Positions 34,835 through 46,128 of a DNA stretch of 64,000 bases are shown piece after piece; position 1 is the stretch's first letter; every line of letters begins with the position of its first letter. A program made the position numbers and the translations under genes. Source of the stretch: Halioglobus sp. (lineage in GTDB: Bacteria; Pseudomonadota; Gammaproteobacteria; Pseudomonadales; Halieaceae). The DNA lies in the NCBI GenBank assembly GCA_020443425.1, contig JAGRIE010000015.1, positions 26,625 to 90,624 on the forward strand, read 5' to 3'. The notes below the pieces were generated by a model. It saw only the letters and a program-made list of their open reading frames with translations. It had not been told where the DNA came from and did no database searches.

Positions 34835-34848
34835 CAGGGATTCCGGTT

Positions 34849-35499
34849 ATGAGTGGCATGGTCGCTGTGATTGATTACGGCATGGGCAATCTGCATTCCG
34901 TGGCCAGTGCGCTGCAGCATGTGGGCGCGGATGAGGTGGTGGTTACGCACGATGCCGAGCTGATCCGCAAGGCGGATCGCGTGGTGTTCCCCGGTGTCGG
35001 GGCCATCCGTGACTGCATGGCCGAGATTCGCCGCCTGAAGTGTGATGAACTGCTGGTGCAGGCGCTCACCGAGCAGCATGTGCCGGTGCTGGCGATCTGT
35101 GTCGGGTTGCAGGCGCTGATGAGTCACTCGGAGGAAAACGGCGGTGTCGACTGCCTGGGCATCATTCCCGGTGAGGTGCGGTTTTTCGGCAACCCGCTGG
35201 AGGACGGCCAGGGGCAGCGCCTCAAAGTGCCGCATATGGGCTGGAACGAGGTGCGCCAGCACCGCGATCACCCGCTGTGGGCCGGCATCCCCGATATGAC
35301 CCGTTTCTATTTTGTGCACAGCTACTATGTGCACGCAGAGAATCGCAGCCTGTTGGCGGGCAGTGTGGAATACGGTGTCAGTGCCGATGCCGCGCTGGCC
35401 CGCGACAATCTGTTCGCGGTGCAGTTTCACCCGGAGAAAAGTGCCGACGCCGGGCTCACCTTGCTGAAAAATTTCCTGGAGTGGAACGGACAATGCTGA
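34849..35499 (+). CDS. hisH: Imidazole glycerol phosphate synthase, glutaminase subunit
   Basis: HisH releases ammonia from glutamine and channels it to HisF. The 216-residue protein has [10 protein letters not shown], the nucleophile Cys in [11 protein letters not shown], and His/Glu of the triad in VQFHPEKS. The oxyanion strand reads PGVGAI. It overlaps hisA by seven bases, so translation is coupled in the hisBHAF order typical of gammaproteobacteria with a split his operon. Confidence 0.96.
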   Translation: MSGMVAVIDYGMGNLHSVASALQHVGADEVVVTHDAELIRKADRVVFPGVGAIRDCMAEIRRLKCDELLVQALTEQHVPVLAICVGLQALMSHSEENGGVDCLGIIPGEVRFFGNPLEDGQGQRLKVPHMGWNEVRQHRDHPLWAGIPDMTRFYFVHSYYVHAENRSLLAGSVEYGVSADAALARDNLFAVQFHPEKSADAGLTLLKNFLEWNGQC

Positions 35500-36227
35500 T
35501 TATTCCCGCAATCGACCTGAAAGATGGCCAGTGCGTGCGCCTGCGCCAGGGGCTGATGGACGACAGCACGGTGTTCTCTGACGACCCGGTCGCGATGGCC
35601 ACGCGCTGGGTGGACGCCGGCTGCCGGCGCCTGCACCTGGTTGACCTGAACGGTGCTTTTGCCGGCGAGCCGGTGAACGGCGAGGTGGTCACTGCGATCG
35701 CCGCCGCCTACCCGCAGCTGCCGATACAGATCGGTGGCGGTATCCGCAATCTGGAGACCATAGAGCACTATATCCGGGCGGGTGTCAGCTACGTCATCAT
35801 CGGCACCAAGGCGGTCAAGGAGCCGGACTTTGTCGCCGCAGCCTGTGCCGCCTTCCCAGGCAAGGTCATTGTCGGGCTGGATGCCAAAGACGGGCTGGTC
35901 GCAACCGATGGCTGGGCCGAGGTGTACGAAGTGCGCGCCACCGACCTCGCGCGCCGCTTTGAATCCGACGGGGTGGCGGCCATTGTCTACACCGATATCG
36001 CCCGCGACGGCATGATGCAGGGTGTGAACGTTGAGGCTACAGTGGCGATGGCGCAGGCCTCCAGCATTCCCGTGATCGCCTCTGGCGGCATCACCAATAT
36101 GGACGATATCCGCGGCCTGCTGGCGGTATCGGGCGCCGGCATCTGCGGCGCCATCACCGGCCGCGCGATCTACGAGGGCACACTGGATGTGGCCGAGGCC
36201 CAGCGCCTCTGCGACGGGGCAGCGTAG
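35493..36227 (+). CDS. hisA: Phosphoribosylformimino-5-aminoimidazole carboxamide ribotide isomerase
   Basis: HisA (244 residues) isomerises ProFAR to PRFAR. It is a beta/alpha barrel with [20 protein letters not shown] (catalytic Asp8), a phosphate site [17 protein letters not shown], Asp in [12 protein letters not shown] and [13 protein letters not shown]. The ATG at 35493 overlaps hisH; a longer frame from 35277 lies within hisH and is rejected. Confidence 0.96.
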   Translation: MLIIPAIDLKDGQCVRLRQGLMDDSTVFSDDPVAMATRWVDAGCRRLHLVDLNGAFAGEPVNGEVVTAIAAAYPQLPIQIGGGIRNLETIEHYIRAGVSYVIIGTKAVKEPDFVAAACAAFPGKVIVGLDAKDGLVATDGWAEVYEVRATDLARRFESDGVAAIVYTDIARDGMMQGVNVEATVAMAQASSIPVIASGGITNMDDIRGLLAVSGAGICGAITGRAIYEGTLDVAEAQRLCDGAA

Positions 36228-36229
36228 CC

Positions 36230-37003
36230 ATGGGTCTGGCCAAACGCATTATTCCCTGCCTGGACGTGGACAATGGCCGCGTCGTCAAGGGCGTCAATTT
36301 TGTCGATATCCGCGATGCCGGTGACCCGGTGGAAATCGCGATGCGCTACAACGAACAGGGCGCCGACGAGGTCTGCTTCCTCGATATCACGGCCAGCTCC
36401 GACGGCCGCGAAACCACGGTGCACACGGTGGAACAGATCGCCGAACACGTCTTCATCCCGCTCACGGTGGGTGGCGGCATCCGCTCGGTGGAGGATATCC
36501 GCACCATGCTAAACGCCGGTGCCGACAAGGTCAGTATCAACACGGCGGCGATTCACAACCCCGAACTGGTGCGCGAGTCGGCGCTGCGTTTCGGTTCGCA
36601 GTGTATTGTGGTGGCGATTGACGCCAAGCGTGTGGACGATGTCGACGGGCTGCCGCGCTGGGAGATTTTCACCCACGGGGGGCGCAAGCCCACCGGTATC
36701 GACGCGGTGGCCTGGGCGGTGCGTATGGCCGAACTGGGCGCCGGTGAAATCCTGCTGACCAGCATGGACCGGGACGGCACCCGCAACGGCTTTGAGCTGG
36801 GTGTCACCCGCGCCATCACCGATGCCGTGGAAATCCCGGTAATCGCCTCCGGTGGAGTGGGTACGCTCGATCACCTTGTCGACGGTGTGACCGTTGGCGG
36901 CGCGGATGCGGTGTTGGCGGCCAGTATTTTCCACTTCGGCGAGTTTACCGTGCCGCAGGCCAAGGCTTATATGGCTGAGCGCGGTATCGAGGTCAGGCTC
37001 TAG
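36230..37003 (+). CDS. hisF: Imidazole glycerol phosphate synthase, cyclase subunit
   Basis: HisF (257 residues) makes IGP and AICAR from PRFAR and ammonia delivered by HisH. Catalytic Asp residues are in [18 protein letters not shown] and [14 protein letters not shown]. Phosphate-binding [11 protein letters not shown] and [12 protein letters not shown] are present. It begins two bases after hisA and ends seven bases from the converging protease gene, so it is the last gene of the operon. Confidence 0.97.
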   Translation: MGLAKRIIPCLDVDNGRVVKGVNFVDIRDAGDPVEIAMRYNEQGADEVCFLDITASSDGRETTVHTVEQIAEHVFIPLTVGGGIRSVEDIRTMLNAGADKVSINTAAIHNPELVRESALRFGSQCIVVAIDAKRVDDVDGLPRWEIFTHGGRKPTGIDAVAWAVRMAELGAGEILLTSMDRDGTRNGFELGVTRAITDAVEIPVIASGGVGTLDHLVDGVTVGGADAVLAASIFHFGEFTVPQAKAYMAERGIEVRL

Positions 37004-37009
37004 CGCGAC

Positions 37010-38320
37010 TCAGGAGTCGCCGGGGTTTTCGGCGGCTGGCTGTCTGTCGCGCAGGCCGAGGATGTTCAGGCCTTTCAGCAGCGCCAGCGCCTCATACAAT
37101 TGGTTGTCATCAGTCAGCAGCGGGCTGGCCTCTGTCTTCTTGCGCTTGCTGTTGCCGTTGATGTTGTCCAGGTGACCGGACAGGTCGGCTTCGGTGATCT
37201 GGCGCGGTGTGTTGTAGGCGGTGATGGTCGCGCGTTCGACTTCAATGTCCGGCACGATACCCTCGGCCTGTATGGAGCGCCCATTGGGGGTGAAGTACAG
37301 TGCGGTGGTTAGTTTGATCGCGCGCGAGTCGGACAGTGGCAGCACCGTCTGCACCGAGCCCTTGCCGAAACTCTGGGTACCCATAATGATTGCGCGGCGG
37401 TGATCCTGCAGCGCACCGGCGACAATCTCCGAGGCGCTGGCCGACCCCTGGTTGATCAGCACGACAATGGGGGCGCCGTCGGTGGCGTCCAGTGGGTCTG
37501 CGTCGTAGTACATGTCGGAATTGGCGACCCGGCCCTCGGTGTACACCACATTGCCGCCGTTCAGGAACAGCCCGGCGACATCGACACTGGCGCGCAGGAT
37601 GCCGCCGGGATTATTGCGCAGGTCCAGCACCAGCCCCTTGAGTTTCTCCTGTGACATGAGTTTTTCAAGCGATTTGCGCACATCAGCACCGGTGCCGCTC
37701 TGGAACTGTGCAATGCGGATGTAGCCGTAACCGGGCTCCAACCAGCTCTCGCGCACGCTGGCGACCTTGATGGTGTTGCGCACCAGGGTGACTTCAAACG
37801 GCTGGCTCTGGCCGGGCCTGCCGATGGACAGCTCGATTTTGCTGCCCTTGGGGCCGCGCATGATCTCGATGGCCTCATTCAGGGTCAGGCCCTTCACCGG
37901 CACATTGCCGAGTTTCAGGATCACATCGCCGCTGCGCAGGCCGGCTTCGGCCGCCGGCGAGCCGTCGATCGGTGAGATGATCTTGACGTAGCCGTCCTCC
38001 ATGCCGACTTCGAGGCCGAGGCCGGTGAACTCGCCGGAGGTGGTGTCCTGCAGGCTCTGGAAGGCATCCTCTGTGAGGTAGACCGAGTGCGGGTCCAGCC
38101 CCATCAGCATGCCCTGTATAGCGTATTCCAGCAGCGTGCTGTCATCGATTTCCTCGACATAGCCCTGGCGGATCTGGTTGAACACCTCGGCGAACGTGCG
38201 CAGTTCATCGAGTGGCAGCTGGCCCTGGTCTTCAACGGCAGACAGCGGCAGGGGGGCCGCCAGTGCGAGTGCAGCGGCGATGCTCACCAGTGAATGTCGG
38301 AGCGGGGAATCAAGGCGCAT
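37010..38320 (-). CDS. S41 family carboxy-terminal processing protease
   Basis: This periplasmic protease (436 residues) has a signal peptide (MRLDSPLRHSLVSIAAALAL, cleavage near PLSA), a PDZ domain (~95-180, TGLGLEVGMEDGYVKIISPIDGSPA) and the S41 catalytic domain with the nucleophile Ser in NQGSASASEIVAGAL and Lys320 in GTQSFGKGSVQTV. It cleaves C-terminal ends of envelope proteins. I prefer ATG 38320 over GTG 38356. It lies downstream of envC and gpmI in the conserved gpmI-envC-ctp order, so a link to septal peptidoglycan turnover is plausible. Confidence 0.93.
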   Translation of the reverse strand: MRLDSPLRHSLVSIAAALALAAPLPLSAVEDQGQLPLDELRTFAEVFNQIRQGYVEEIDDSTLLEYAIQGMLMGLDPHSVYLTEDAFQSLQDTTSGEFTGLGLEVGMEDGYVKIISPIDGSPAAEAGLRSGDVILKLGNVPVKGLTLNEAIEIMRGPKGSKIELSIGRPGQSQPFEVTLVRNTIKVASVRESWLEPGYGYIRIAQFQSGTGADVRKSLEKLMSQEKLKGLVLDLRNNPGGILRASVDVAGLFLNGGNVVYTEGRVANSDMYYDADPLDATDGAPIVVLINQGSASASEIVAGALQDHRRAIIMGTQSFGKGSVQTVLPLSDSRAIKLTTALYFTPNGRSIQAEGIVPDIEVERATITAYNTPRQITEADLSGHLDNINGNSKRKKTEASPLLTDDNQLYEALALLKGLNILGLRDRQPAAENPGDS

Positions 38321-38409
38321 GAGTATAGTCTGTGGGCCGGTAACCTGAAGGGCCACAGTCTACCTCATTCTTCCCCCCGAGCGCCAAGCCGGCGCGGCAG
38401 GATATCTCG

Positions 38410-39561
38410 TCAGTTTGTACACCAGTTCGCGGGATTAGTGGGCTTGCCATTGTGGCGAATTTCAAAGTACAGCGCCGCCTGGTCCTCGCCTCCGGTGTTG
38501 CCCACCGTGCTGATGGGGGTGCCGACGGTCACCCACTCACCCACTTCGCGCAGCAGGCTTTCGTTGTGGGCATACAGGCTCATATAGCCGTCGCCGTGGT
38601 CGATGATCAGCAGCAGGCCGGAGCCGCGCAGCCAGTCGGCGTAGACCACGCGGCCGTGGTGGATGGCCTCTACCGTGGTGCCCTCCTCGGCCGGGATGGT
38701 GACCCCCTGCCAGCGCATCTTGCCCGCGTTGCGCGAGCGTCCGAACTGGTTGCTGGGCGCACCGGTGATGGGCCAGGGCATCTGGCCCTTTGCACTATCA
38801 AAAGAGGCGTAGTTCTCCGGTGTTTTCAGGTCGACCACCGCCTCTTCAATGGCGCGCAACAGGTCTTCCAGTTGCTTGCGATCCTGTTCCTTCTGCTTCA
38901 GCTGCGCGCTGTTGCTGCTGATACTGGCGCTCAGCTCCTCCATCGCCAGCTTGCGGTTGGCCTGGGCGGCGGTGAGATCAGCCTGTTGTTGCTGCAGGGT
39001 CTCACCGCGCTGCGCCAGTTCGGTCTGGGTGGTGTCGATGCGCTGCTGCACGTCCTCGATTTCCCGCAGTGTCTCGCGGTACTGTTCCAGCAGAGTATTG
39101 CGGGCGCGAAAAAAATACCGGTAGTAGCCCAGCGATCGCGCCACCGTGTGCGGGTTTTCCTGATTGAGAATGACCTTGATCTCGCCCTGGCGGCCCATCT
39201 GCCAGGCGGTTTTCAACTCCTGTGCAATGCGCGCCTGCTGTTTGTCGCGCGCCAGTTCGAGCTCGCCGCGCTGGGCCTCCAGCTTCACCAGTTCCTGAGC
39301 GCCGCTTTCCAGCGCTTTCTGGTTCTCCGCTATTTCGCGCTGCAGGGTCCCCAGCTCGATTTCAGACTGTCGCAGTTGCTGTTGCAGTTCATCGTGGCGG
39401 CTGCTGGCCTCGGAAATCTCCTCTGAGATCTCCTTGATATCCTGTTCCAGCTTTTCCAGTTGCTCACGCGCCTTCTCCTCGTCGGATTGCGCCAGCGCGG
39501 GCAGGGGGAGGACGGTGAGCAGCAGCGCCAGCAGGTAGCGCCGCCCGCGCGGATCAGGCAT
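38410..39561 (-). CDS. envC: Murein hydrolase activator EnvC-like protein
   Basis: The 383-residue periplasmic protein has a signal peptide (ending PALA), a long coiled coil (~25-250, rich in heptads of Glu/Gln/Leu) and a C-terminal LytM (M23) domain. The LytM metal site is degenerate: the HxxxD position reads as KMRWQGVTI and the HxH as LYAHNES, so it should activate amidases rather than cut peptidoglycan, as E. coli EnvC does. It is 33 bases after gpmI and upstream of the S41 protease. Confidence 0.92.
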   Translation of the reverse strand: MPDPRGRRYLLALLLTVLPLPALAQSDEEKAREQLEKLEQDIKEISEEISEASSRHDELQQQLRQSEIELGTLQREIAENQKALESGAQELVKLEAQRGELELARDKQQARIAQELKTAWQMGRQGEIKVILNQENPHTVARSLGYYRYFFRARNTLLEQYRETLREIEDVQQRIDTTQTELAQRGETLQQQQADLTAAQANRKLAMEELSASISSNSAQLKQKEQDRKQLEDLLRAIEEAVVDLKTPENYASFDSAKGQMPWPITGAPSNQFGRSRNAGKMRWQGVTIPAEEGTTVEAIHHGRVVYADWLRGSGLLLIIDHGDGYMSLYAHNESLLREVGEWVTVGTPISTVGNTGGEDQAALYFEIRHNGKPTNPANWCTN

Positions 39562-39594
39562 TGCCAGCGACCGGGAGGTGTGTGACCGCGCGGG

Positions 39595-41151
39595 TCAAGT
39601 GGGTGCAGTGAGGAGATTGTGGCCGGTCATCTGGGCCGGCTGCGGTATCTCCATCAGGCCCAGCAGCGTCGGCGCGATATCCGCCAGCACACCGCCCGCC
39701 GGTTGCAGTCCCAGCTTCCTTGGGCCGATGTAGACCAGCGGCACCAGCTCCGTCGTGTGCTGCGTGTGGTGCTGCCCTGAGGCGTAATCCAGCATCTGCT
39801 CGCAGTTGCCGTGATCGGCCGTGACCAGCGCCTGCCCACCCACCGCCAGCAGGGCTTGTTCCACCCTGCCCAGGCATTCGTCGAGTGCCTCCGCGGCTTT
39901 CACGGCGGCCTCGAACACACCGGTGTGCCCGACCATATCGCCGTTGGCATAGTTACACACTATGAGGTCGTACTTGCCGGAGGTGATTGCCGCCACCAGT
40001 TTGTCGGTCACTTCGGGCGCGCTCATCTGCGGTTGCAGATCGTAGGTCGCCACGTCCGGGGAGGCGATCAGTTCGCGGTCCTCGCCCGGGAACAACTCCT
40101 CGCGGCCACCGCTGAAGAAGAAGGTGACATGCGCGTACTTCTCGGTCTCGGCGATGCGCAGTTGCGTCCTGTTGAGTCGCGACAGGTAGTCACCCAGCAC
40201 ATTGTCCAGTTTTTCCGGTGCGAATGCGCAGCTGGTGTGCAGGTCTGCGGCGTATTCCGTGAGGGTCACGAAATCGGCCAGTTTCGGCACTGTACCGCGC
40301 TGGAAGTGGTCGAAATCCGCGTCGACGAAGGCGTGCGTCAGTTGCCGCGCGCGGTCAGAGCGGAAGTTCATGAACAGCACGGTGTCATTGTCGGCCACGA
40401 CAGCAGGGCTCTCCTGTTCACCGCAGATTAGGGTGGGCATGACGAACTCGTCGTTCTCTTCCCGGGCATAGGCGTCGCGCAGGGCATCCGCGGTGCTGCT
40501 GGCGCGGTATTCGGCGCTGCCCTCGGTGAGCATCCGGTAGGCGAGTTCGATACGGTCCCAGCGGTTGTCCCTGTCCATCGCGTAGTAGCGCCCGCAGATG
40601 CTGGCGGTGCGCCCGCAGCCGAGCTCGGCAAACAGCGCATCGGCCTTTTGCAGCGAGGTGCCGGCACTGCGCGGCGGGGTATCGCGGCCGTCGAGGAAGG
40701 CGTGCAGGTAGACCCGCCTGGCGCCGCGACCAGCGGCCAGCCGAACGGCGGCGAAAATCTGCTCCTCGTGGCTGTGCACACCGCCGTCAGAGAGCAGGCC
40801 GAAGATATGTACCGCGCCACCAGCGGCAGTGGCCTTGTCGATACCGGCGGTGAGCGCGGGGTTCTGGTTGAAGCTGCCGTCCCTGATGGCCTTGTCGATG
40901 CGCGTGATGTTCTGGTAGATCACCCGGCCGGCGCCCAGGCTCATGTGGCCGACCTCGGAATTGCCCATCTGCCCGCCCGGCAGGCCGACATCCTCGCCGG
41001 ACGCGGAGATCAGGGCGTGCGGCGACTCGGCCCAGAGTCGATCCCACACCGGGGTGGCGGCGTTGGCGATCGCGTTGTCTTTGACTTCTTCACGGTAGCC
41101 CCAGCCGTCCAGGATAATCAGGACAGTGGGCTTCTTGTTGTGCTCTTGCAT
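39595..41151 (-). CDS. gpmI: 2,3-bisphosphoglycerate-independent phosphoglycerate mutase
   Basis: GpmI interconverts 3- and 2-phosphoglycerate using two Mn ions. The 518-residue protein has [11 protein letters not shown] (metal Asp), the phosphorylated Ser65 in [44 protein letters not shown] and [10 protein letters not shown]. It leads the gpmI-envC-ctp transcription unit. Confidence 0.97.
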   Translation of the reverse strand: MQEHNKKPTVLIILDGWGYREEVKDNAIANAATPVWDRLWAESPHALISASGEDVGLPGGQMGNSEVGHMSLGAGRVIYQNITRIDKAIRDGSFNQNPALTAGIDKATAAGGAVHIFGLLSDGGVHSHEEQIFAAVRLAAGRGARRVYLHAFLDGRDTPPRSAGTSLQKADALFAELGCGRTASICGRYYAMDRDNRWDRIELAYRMLTEGSAEYRASSTADALRDAYAREENDEFVMPTLICGEQESPAVVADNDTVLFMNFRSDRARQLTHAFVDADFDHFQRGTVPKLADFVTLTEYAADLHTSCAFAPEKLDNVLGDYLSRLNRTQLRIAETEKYAHVTFFFSGGREELFPGEDRELIASPDVATYDLQPQMSAPEVTDKLVAAITSGKYDLIVCNYANGDMVGHTGVFEAAVKAAEALDECLGRVEQALLAVGGQALVTADHGNCEQMLDYASGQHHTQHTTELVPLVYIGPRKLGLQPAGGVLADIAPTLLGLMEIPQPAQMTGHNLLTAPT

Positions 41152-41427
41152 GATAGTTTCGACCGGACAAGGGATGACAGTGTGTTAAAGCGCGCCATTT
41201 TAACCTGTCTGGCAGCACAGTGCATTGTCCGTCTGCAGCCGGTCAGCGGCGTGTTTTGCGGTTTGTGCTCCAGTGCCGATACGCGCGATGGCGGGCTGGT
41301 TGCACTGTGGCAGACCCTGTATACTTGCGCCCCTTGAATCGACCACGCGCGGGCTCAGGGCACAGTGATGCGCACAATTCTCTCCCGACAGCGGTAGCTG
41401 TCTGCAACAGGTATCAACAGCAGAACC

Positions 41428-41841
41428 ATGGCATTATTCTTTGAATTTCTGGCGCAGCAGTGGATGCTGGTGGCTGCACTTCTGGTCGTCATTGTGATGT
41501 TGATCAGGCATGAATCCCGCAAGTCCGGCCCCTCGCTCACTCCGCAGCAGGCGATCAACATGGTGAATAGTGAGAACGGCGTGTTTCTGGATCTGCGCGA
41601 TGCCGCTGAGTTCAAGAAGGGACACATCGTCGGTGCCGTCAATATACCCGCCACCAAGTTGGCGACCCGCCTGGCCGAGCTGGAAAAGTACAAAGAGAAG
41701 CCCATCGTGCTGGTGTGCAAGATGGGCCAGCAATCCGGTGCGGCCGGCAAGCAGCTCAAGGCAGAGAACTACACCCAGGTGTACAAAATGACGGGGGGCA
41801 TGATGGAGTGGACCAACCTGCAACTGCCCACTGTCGTGTGA
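41428..41841 (+). CDS. yibN: Membrane-anchored rhodanese-like protein (YibN-type)
   Basis: The 137-residue protein has one N-terminal membrane helix (WMLVAALLVVIVMLI) followed by a cytoplasmic rhodanese domain with VFLDLRDAAEFKKGHIVGAVNIP and the active-site loop LVCKMGQQSG (one catalytic Cys). It is the first gene of a rhodanese-grxC-secB unit, the order known around yibN in gammaproteobacteria. A TATACT -10-like element lies about 110 bases upstream. Its sulfur acceptor is unknown. Confidence 0.9.
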   Translation: MALFFEFLAQQWMLVAALLVVIVMLIRHESRKSGPSLTPQQAINMVNSENGVFLDLRDAAEFKKGHIVGAVNIPATKLATRLAELEKYKEKPIVLVCKMGQQSGAAGKQLKAENYTQVYKMTGGMMEWTNLQLPTVV

Positions 41842-41854
41842 CGGGGTGGTGAAT

Positions 41855-42127
41855 ATGAACCCGATTGTCACCCTCTATACCACGCGATTTTGCCCCTACT
41901 GTGTGCGTGCGCGCAGCCTGCTCGATCACAAGGGCGTCGCCTACCAGGATATCGCGGTAGACCACGATCCCCAGTTGCGCCGTGAGATGGCGGAGCGCGC
42001 CGGGCGCAATACGGTGCCGCAAATCTGGATTGGCGAGCACCATATTGGCGGCTGTGACGAGATGGTGTCGCTGGAGCGCCAGGGTCGCCTGGATGAATTA
42101 CTGGCGCAGGCAGGCAGTGCGCCCTGA
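41855..42127 (+). CDS. grxC: Glutaredoxin 3
   Basis: The ~90-residue protein is a dithiol glutaredoxin with active site CPYC (Cys13, Cys16), TVPQIWIG cis-Pro loop and GGCDEMVSL glutathione-binding motif. It reduces disulfides and ribonucleotide reductase using glutathione. I start at ATG 41855 with GGGGTGG just upstream; a GTG three codons earlier is possible. It lies between yibN and secB. Confidence 0.95.
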   Translation: MNPIVTLYTTRFCPYCVRARSLLDHKGVAYQDIAVDHDPQLRREMAERAGRNTVPQIWIGEHHIGGCDEMVSLERQGRLDELLAQAGSAP

Positions 42128-42157
42128 ATTGATAACAACCAATCGGAGGATGGCTTA

Positions 42158-42637
42158 ATGGCCGACGAACAAGCAGCAGTGAACCAACAACAGTTTTCGG
42201 TACAGCGTATCTACACCAAGGACCTGTCCTTCGAGTCCCCCTCTACGCCGGCGGTATTCAAAAAGCAGTGGCAGCCGAAGGTGAATGTCGACCTGAATAC
42301 CAAGAGCAATCCGATTGACGAAGAGGGAAACTTTGAAGTGGTCCTGTCGATCACCATTACCGCGAAAATCGAGGAAGAGACCGCCTTCCTGGTCGAGGTG
42401 CAGCAGGCGGGTATCTTCTTCGTAAAAGGGTTTGCGGATGAAGACCTGCGGCGCATTCTCGGTACCGCCGCGCCCAATGTGCTGTTTCCCTATGCGCGTG
42501 AAACCATCGACTCGCTCTGTGTGAAAGGTGCGTTCCCGGCGATCATGCTGTCTCCGGTAAACTTTGAGGCGGTGTACCAGCAGGCGCTGGCACAGTCGCA
42601 GAACCCCGGCAATGGCGCCACAGCCGCCAAGCACTGA
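42158..42637 (+). CDS. secB: Protein-export chaperone SecB
   Basis: SecB (159 residues) is a tetrameric cytosolic chaperone that keeps preproteins unfolded and delivers them to SecA. The family features FSVQRIYTKDLSFESPSTPAVF, EEETAFLVEVQQAGIF, LFPYARETIDSLCVKGAFPAIMLSPVNFEAVY are present. GGAGG precedes the ATG. A strong terminator follows the stop by 22 bases, closing the yibN-grxC-secB unit. Confidence 0.97.
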   Translation: MADEQAAVNQQQFSVQRIYTKDLSFESPSTPAVFKKQWQPKVNVDLNTKSNPIDEEGNFEVVLSITITAKIEEETAFLVEVQQAGIFFVKGFADEDLRRILGTAAPNVLFPYARETIDSLCVKGAFPAIMLSPVNFEAVYQQALAQSQNPGNGATAAKH

Positions 42638-42659
42638 GCCTGAAAGCCGCAGCCATCTG

Positions 42660-42681
42660 AAAAGGGCTTCGGCCCTTTTTT
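42660..42681 (+). terminator. Factor-independent terminator after secB
   Basis: AAAAGGGC and GCCCTTTT pair around a TTCG tetraloop, followed by a T-run. The geometry is that of a classical intrinsic terminator. Confidence 0.92.
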
Positions 42682-42747
42682 AATGCCCCAGATTGATAGT
42701 AAGCGATCACTTCGTAATAGTGGAGGGTTCGATGGAGCGGCCGTGAG

Positions 42748-42769
42748 AAAGGGGACGGAGCCATTATTT
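42748..42769. repeat. Sequence resembling a transposase-associated repeat signature
   Basis: The motif AAAGGGGACGGAGCCATT within 42748-42769 resembles short repeats found beside IS200-like (Y1/REP-associated) transposases in gammaproteobacteria. No transposase gene is here; it could be a solitary remnant. The rest of 42682-42867 holds no recognisable feature. Confidence 0.35.
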
Positions 42770-42867
42770 GTACGACAGCCGGTGTGAGCATGCGTCTGCC
42801 CCTGCCTTTCAATCGGTAGAGTGTAAAAAGAGTCAGGCTACTCAGCCCCTTCCCAGCCTGAACTACA

Positions 42868-42891
42868 CTTAAAGTTAGCGCTTACTTTAAG
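42868..42891. repeat. 24-base imperfect palindrome across the trmL stop
   Basis: CTTAAAGTTAGC is mirrored by GCTTACTTTAAG with mismatch only near the centre. It includes the trmL stop codon and may stop transcription, but no T-run follows on the minus strand. Confidence 0.5.
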
Positions 42892-43343
42892 CCAGGGAAG
42901 TCGAGTTGCCGCAAGCCCTCATACACCACCAGGGCGGCGGCGTTGCTCAGGTTGAGGCTGCGACTGTGGGGCTTCATCGGGATACGGATGGCGGCGGCAC
43001 CGAGGCTGTCGAGAACGGGCTGCGGCAGGCCGCGGGTCTCGGGGCCGAACAGGATGGCGTCGCCCTCGGCGTAGCGCACCTCGTGATAGGCGGTGGCACC
43101 CCGGGTGGTGGCGGCGAAAATACGGGGGTCGTCATTGTCCAGGCAAAATCTCGCCAGGTCCGGATAGAGCCGGACGTCGGCGAACTCCCGGTAGTCCAGA
43201 CCGGCTCGTCGCATTTTTTTATCATCCAGGTCGAAACCCAGTGGCTCTATCAGGTGCAGCGAGCACCCGGTGTTGGCACACAGGCGGATGATGTTGCCGG
43301 TGTTGGGGGGGATCTCCGGCTCGTACAGGACAATTCTCAGCAT
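42882..43343 (-). CDS. trmL: tRNA (cytidine(34)-2'-O)-methyltransferase
   Basis: TrmL methylates the wobble ribose of tRNA-Leu species. The 153-residue SPOUT protein has MLRIVLYEPEIPPNTGNIIRLCANTG at the start, a LHLIEPLGFDLDDKKMRRAGLDY segment, and the knotted SAM site ILFGPETRGLP and IRIPMKPHSRSLNLSNAAALVVYE. I start at ATG 43343, matching family proteins; a GTG five codons earlier is less likely. It is downstream of ntrC, same strand. Confidence 0.95.
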   Translation of the reverse strand: MLRIVLYEPEIPPNTGNIIRLCANTGCSLHLIEPLGFDLDDKKMRRAGLDYREFADVRLYPDLARFCLDNDDPRIFAATTRGATAYHEVRYAEGDAILFGPETRGLPQPVLDSLGAAAIRIPMKPHSRSLNLSNAAALVVYEGLRQLDFPGLK

Positions 43344-43370
43344 GGCCCAGCGTACCACAGCGCCGCGGTG

Positions 43371-44766
<1,396 letters not shown>

Positions 44767-44774
<8 letters not shown>

Positions 44775-45828
44775 GATTGGTTTCCAGAGGTAAGTAGAAG
44801 GTGAAACGGGTCTCGCCGGGGCAGCTCTCACATTCCAGGGAGCCGCCGTGAAGGTGAATGATGGATTGTGCGATCGACAGTCCCAGCCCGGTGCCGTCAG
44901 CGCGCCCGGTAACCATCGGCGCGAACACGGAAGGCAGCAGGTCGGCCGGGATGCCGGGGCCGTTGTCGATGATATCCACGCGACAGACCAGCCGGTGCAG
45001 CTTTGTGCCCACGGTGAACTGCCGCTGCGAGCGACTGCGTATGATGATCTCGCATTTGTTGCTGTCCGCAGCCGCCTGCAGGGCGTTGCGCATGATGTTC
45101 AGTACCGCCTGGATGAGCTGGGCGCGGTCGCAGGGAAACTCCGGCAGGCTGGGGTCGTAATCCCGCACGATGGTGACGCGGTTGCCTGACTCCGCGAGGA
45201 TCAGGTTGCGCACGTGCTCGAGAATTTCATGGATATTCAGTATCTGCAGGTCGAGCTGACGGGTGGGTCCCAGCAGGCGGTCCACGAGGTCGCGCAACCG
45301 GTCGGCCTCACGGATGATAATCCGTGTGTACTCGGCCAGTTCCTCGTTGGGCAACTCCCTGGCCAGCAACTGCGCGGCCCCCCGCACACCGCCCAGCGGA
45401 TTCTTGATCTCGTGGGCGAGGCCGCGGATCATTGCCCGGCTGGTCTCCTGTGCGTGCACCAGATTGCCATCCCGGCTGATCCGCAGCAGTCGGTCGACAG
45501 CCATGAGCTCGACCACCAGCCCGGAGTTGCCATCGGTGTCCATGACCGGCGTGATGATCACGTCGACATGGATCTCCTGGCCTGATAAAAGTGTCAGCGC
45601 GACGCTGCGACTGGCGTGTGGGCTGTGGCTTTCCAGCACCTGCGACAGGAACTCCAGCCAGTCCTGAGGGTTGAGTACCAGCTTCTCCGCATGCACGCCG
45701 ATGCAGCGCGCCTCGGACGTGTCCAGCAGGGCCTGGCCGGCGGCGTTGAGTGCCGTGACTTTGAGTTCACTGTCCAACACCAGTATTCCAGTACTGATGG
45801 TGTCCAGAATGCCTGATTCAAGATTCAT
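44767..45828 (-). CDS. ntrB: Nitrogen regulation sensor kinase/phosphatase NR(II), NtrB
   Basis: NtrB (GlnL, 353 residues) phosphorylates or dephosphorylates NtrC according to PII. It is cytosolic, with an N-terminal PAS domain (~8-110), the H-box LAHEIKNPLGGVRGAAQLL with His139, and a histidine kinase ATPase domain with VDIIDNGPGIPADLL and GRADGTGLGLSIAQSIIHLHGG. It is first in ntrBC and has its own predicted sigma-54 promoter and NtrC site. Confidence 0.96.
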
Positions 45829-45917
45829 CCATGCCTCATAAGTGGGTGCGGCCCGGCTCGGGCCGCGCAGGTGAAGCTGGCCCCCAGCGTGCCCGCAACG
45901 TGCTCCCCTAAAGCCTT

Positions 45918-45933
45918 AGCAAAAATGGAGCCA
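45918..45933 (-). promoter_or_regulatory. Predicted sigma-54 promoter of ntrBC
   Basis: On the minus strand the sequence is TGGCTCCATTTTTGCT, with GG and GC separated by 10 bases and one mismatch to TGGCAC-N5-TTGCW. Transcription would start near 45907, about 80 bases before ntrB. An NtrC-type palindrome lies about 180 bases upstream of that start. The rest of the 300-base gap 45829-46128 shows no gene. Confidence 0.7.
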
Positions 45934-46081
45934 GATTCAGGAGAAATGACAGAAAAAACGAATTCGCCTGCATTTAGTGCATTCGTTGAAAAATAACGCC
46001 TATAGACGGGTCATCAGAGGCGCTGCGGGGAGGGAGGGATCAACTCAATCGTGCAGGGAAAGGGGTACACCCGGCTCCATC

Positions 46082-46098
46082 CGCACCATTATGGTGCA
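46082..46098. promoter_or_regulatory. NtrC-type enhancer site upstream of ntrBC
   Basis: CGCACCATTATGGTGCA matches 16 of 17 positions of the NtrC consensus TGCACCA-N3-TGGTGCA. Its centre is about 183 bases upstream of the predicted ntrB transcription start, a suitable enhancer distance. Confidence 0.75.
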
Positions 46099-46128
46099 TT
46101 ATGTTCGGGCTGCTGTCCAGATAGGTGG

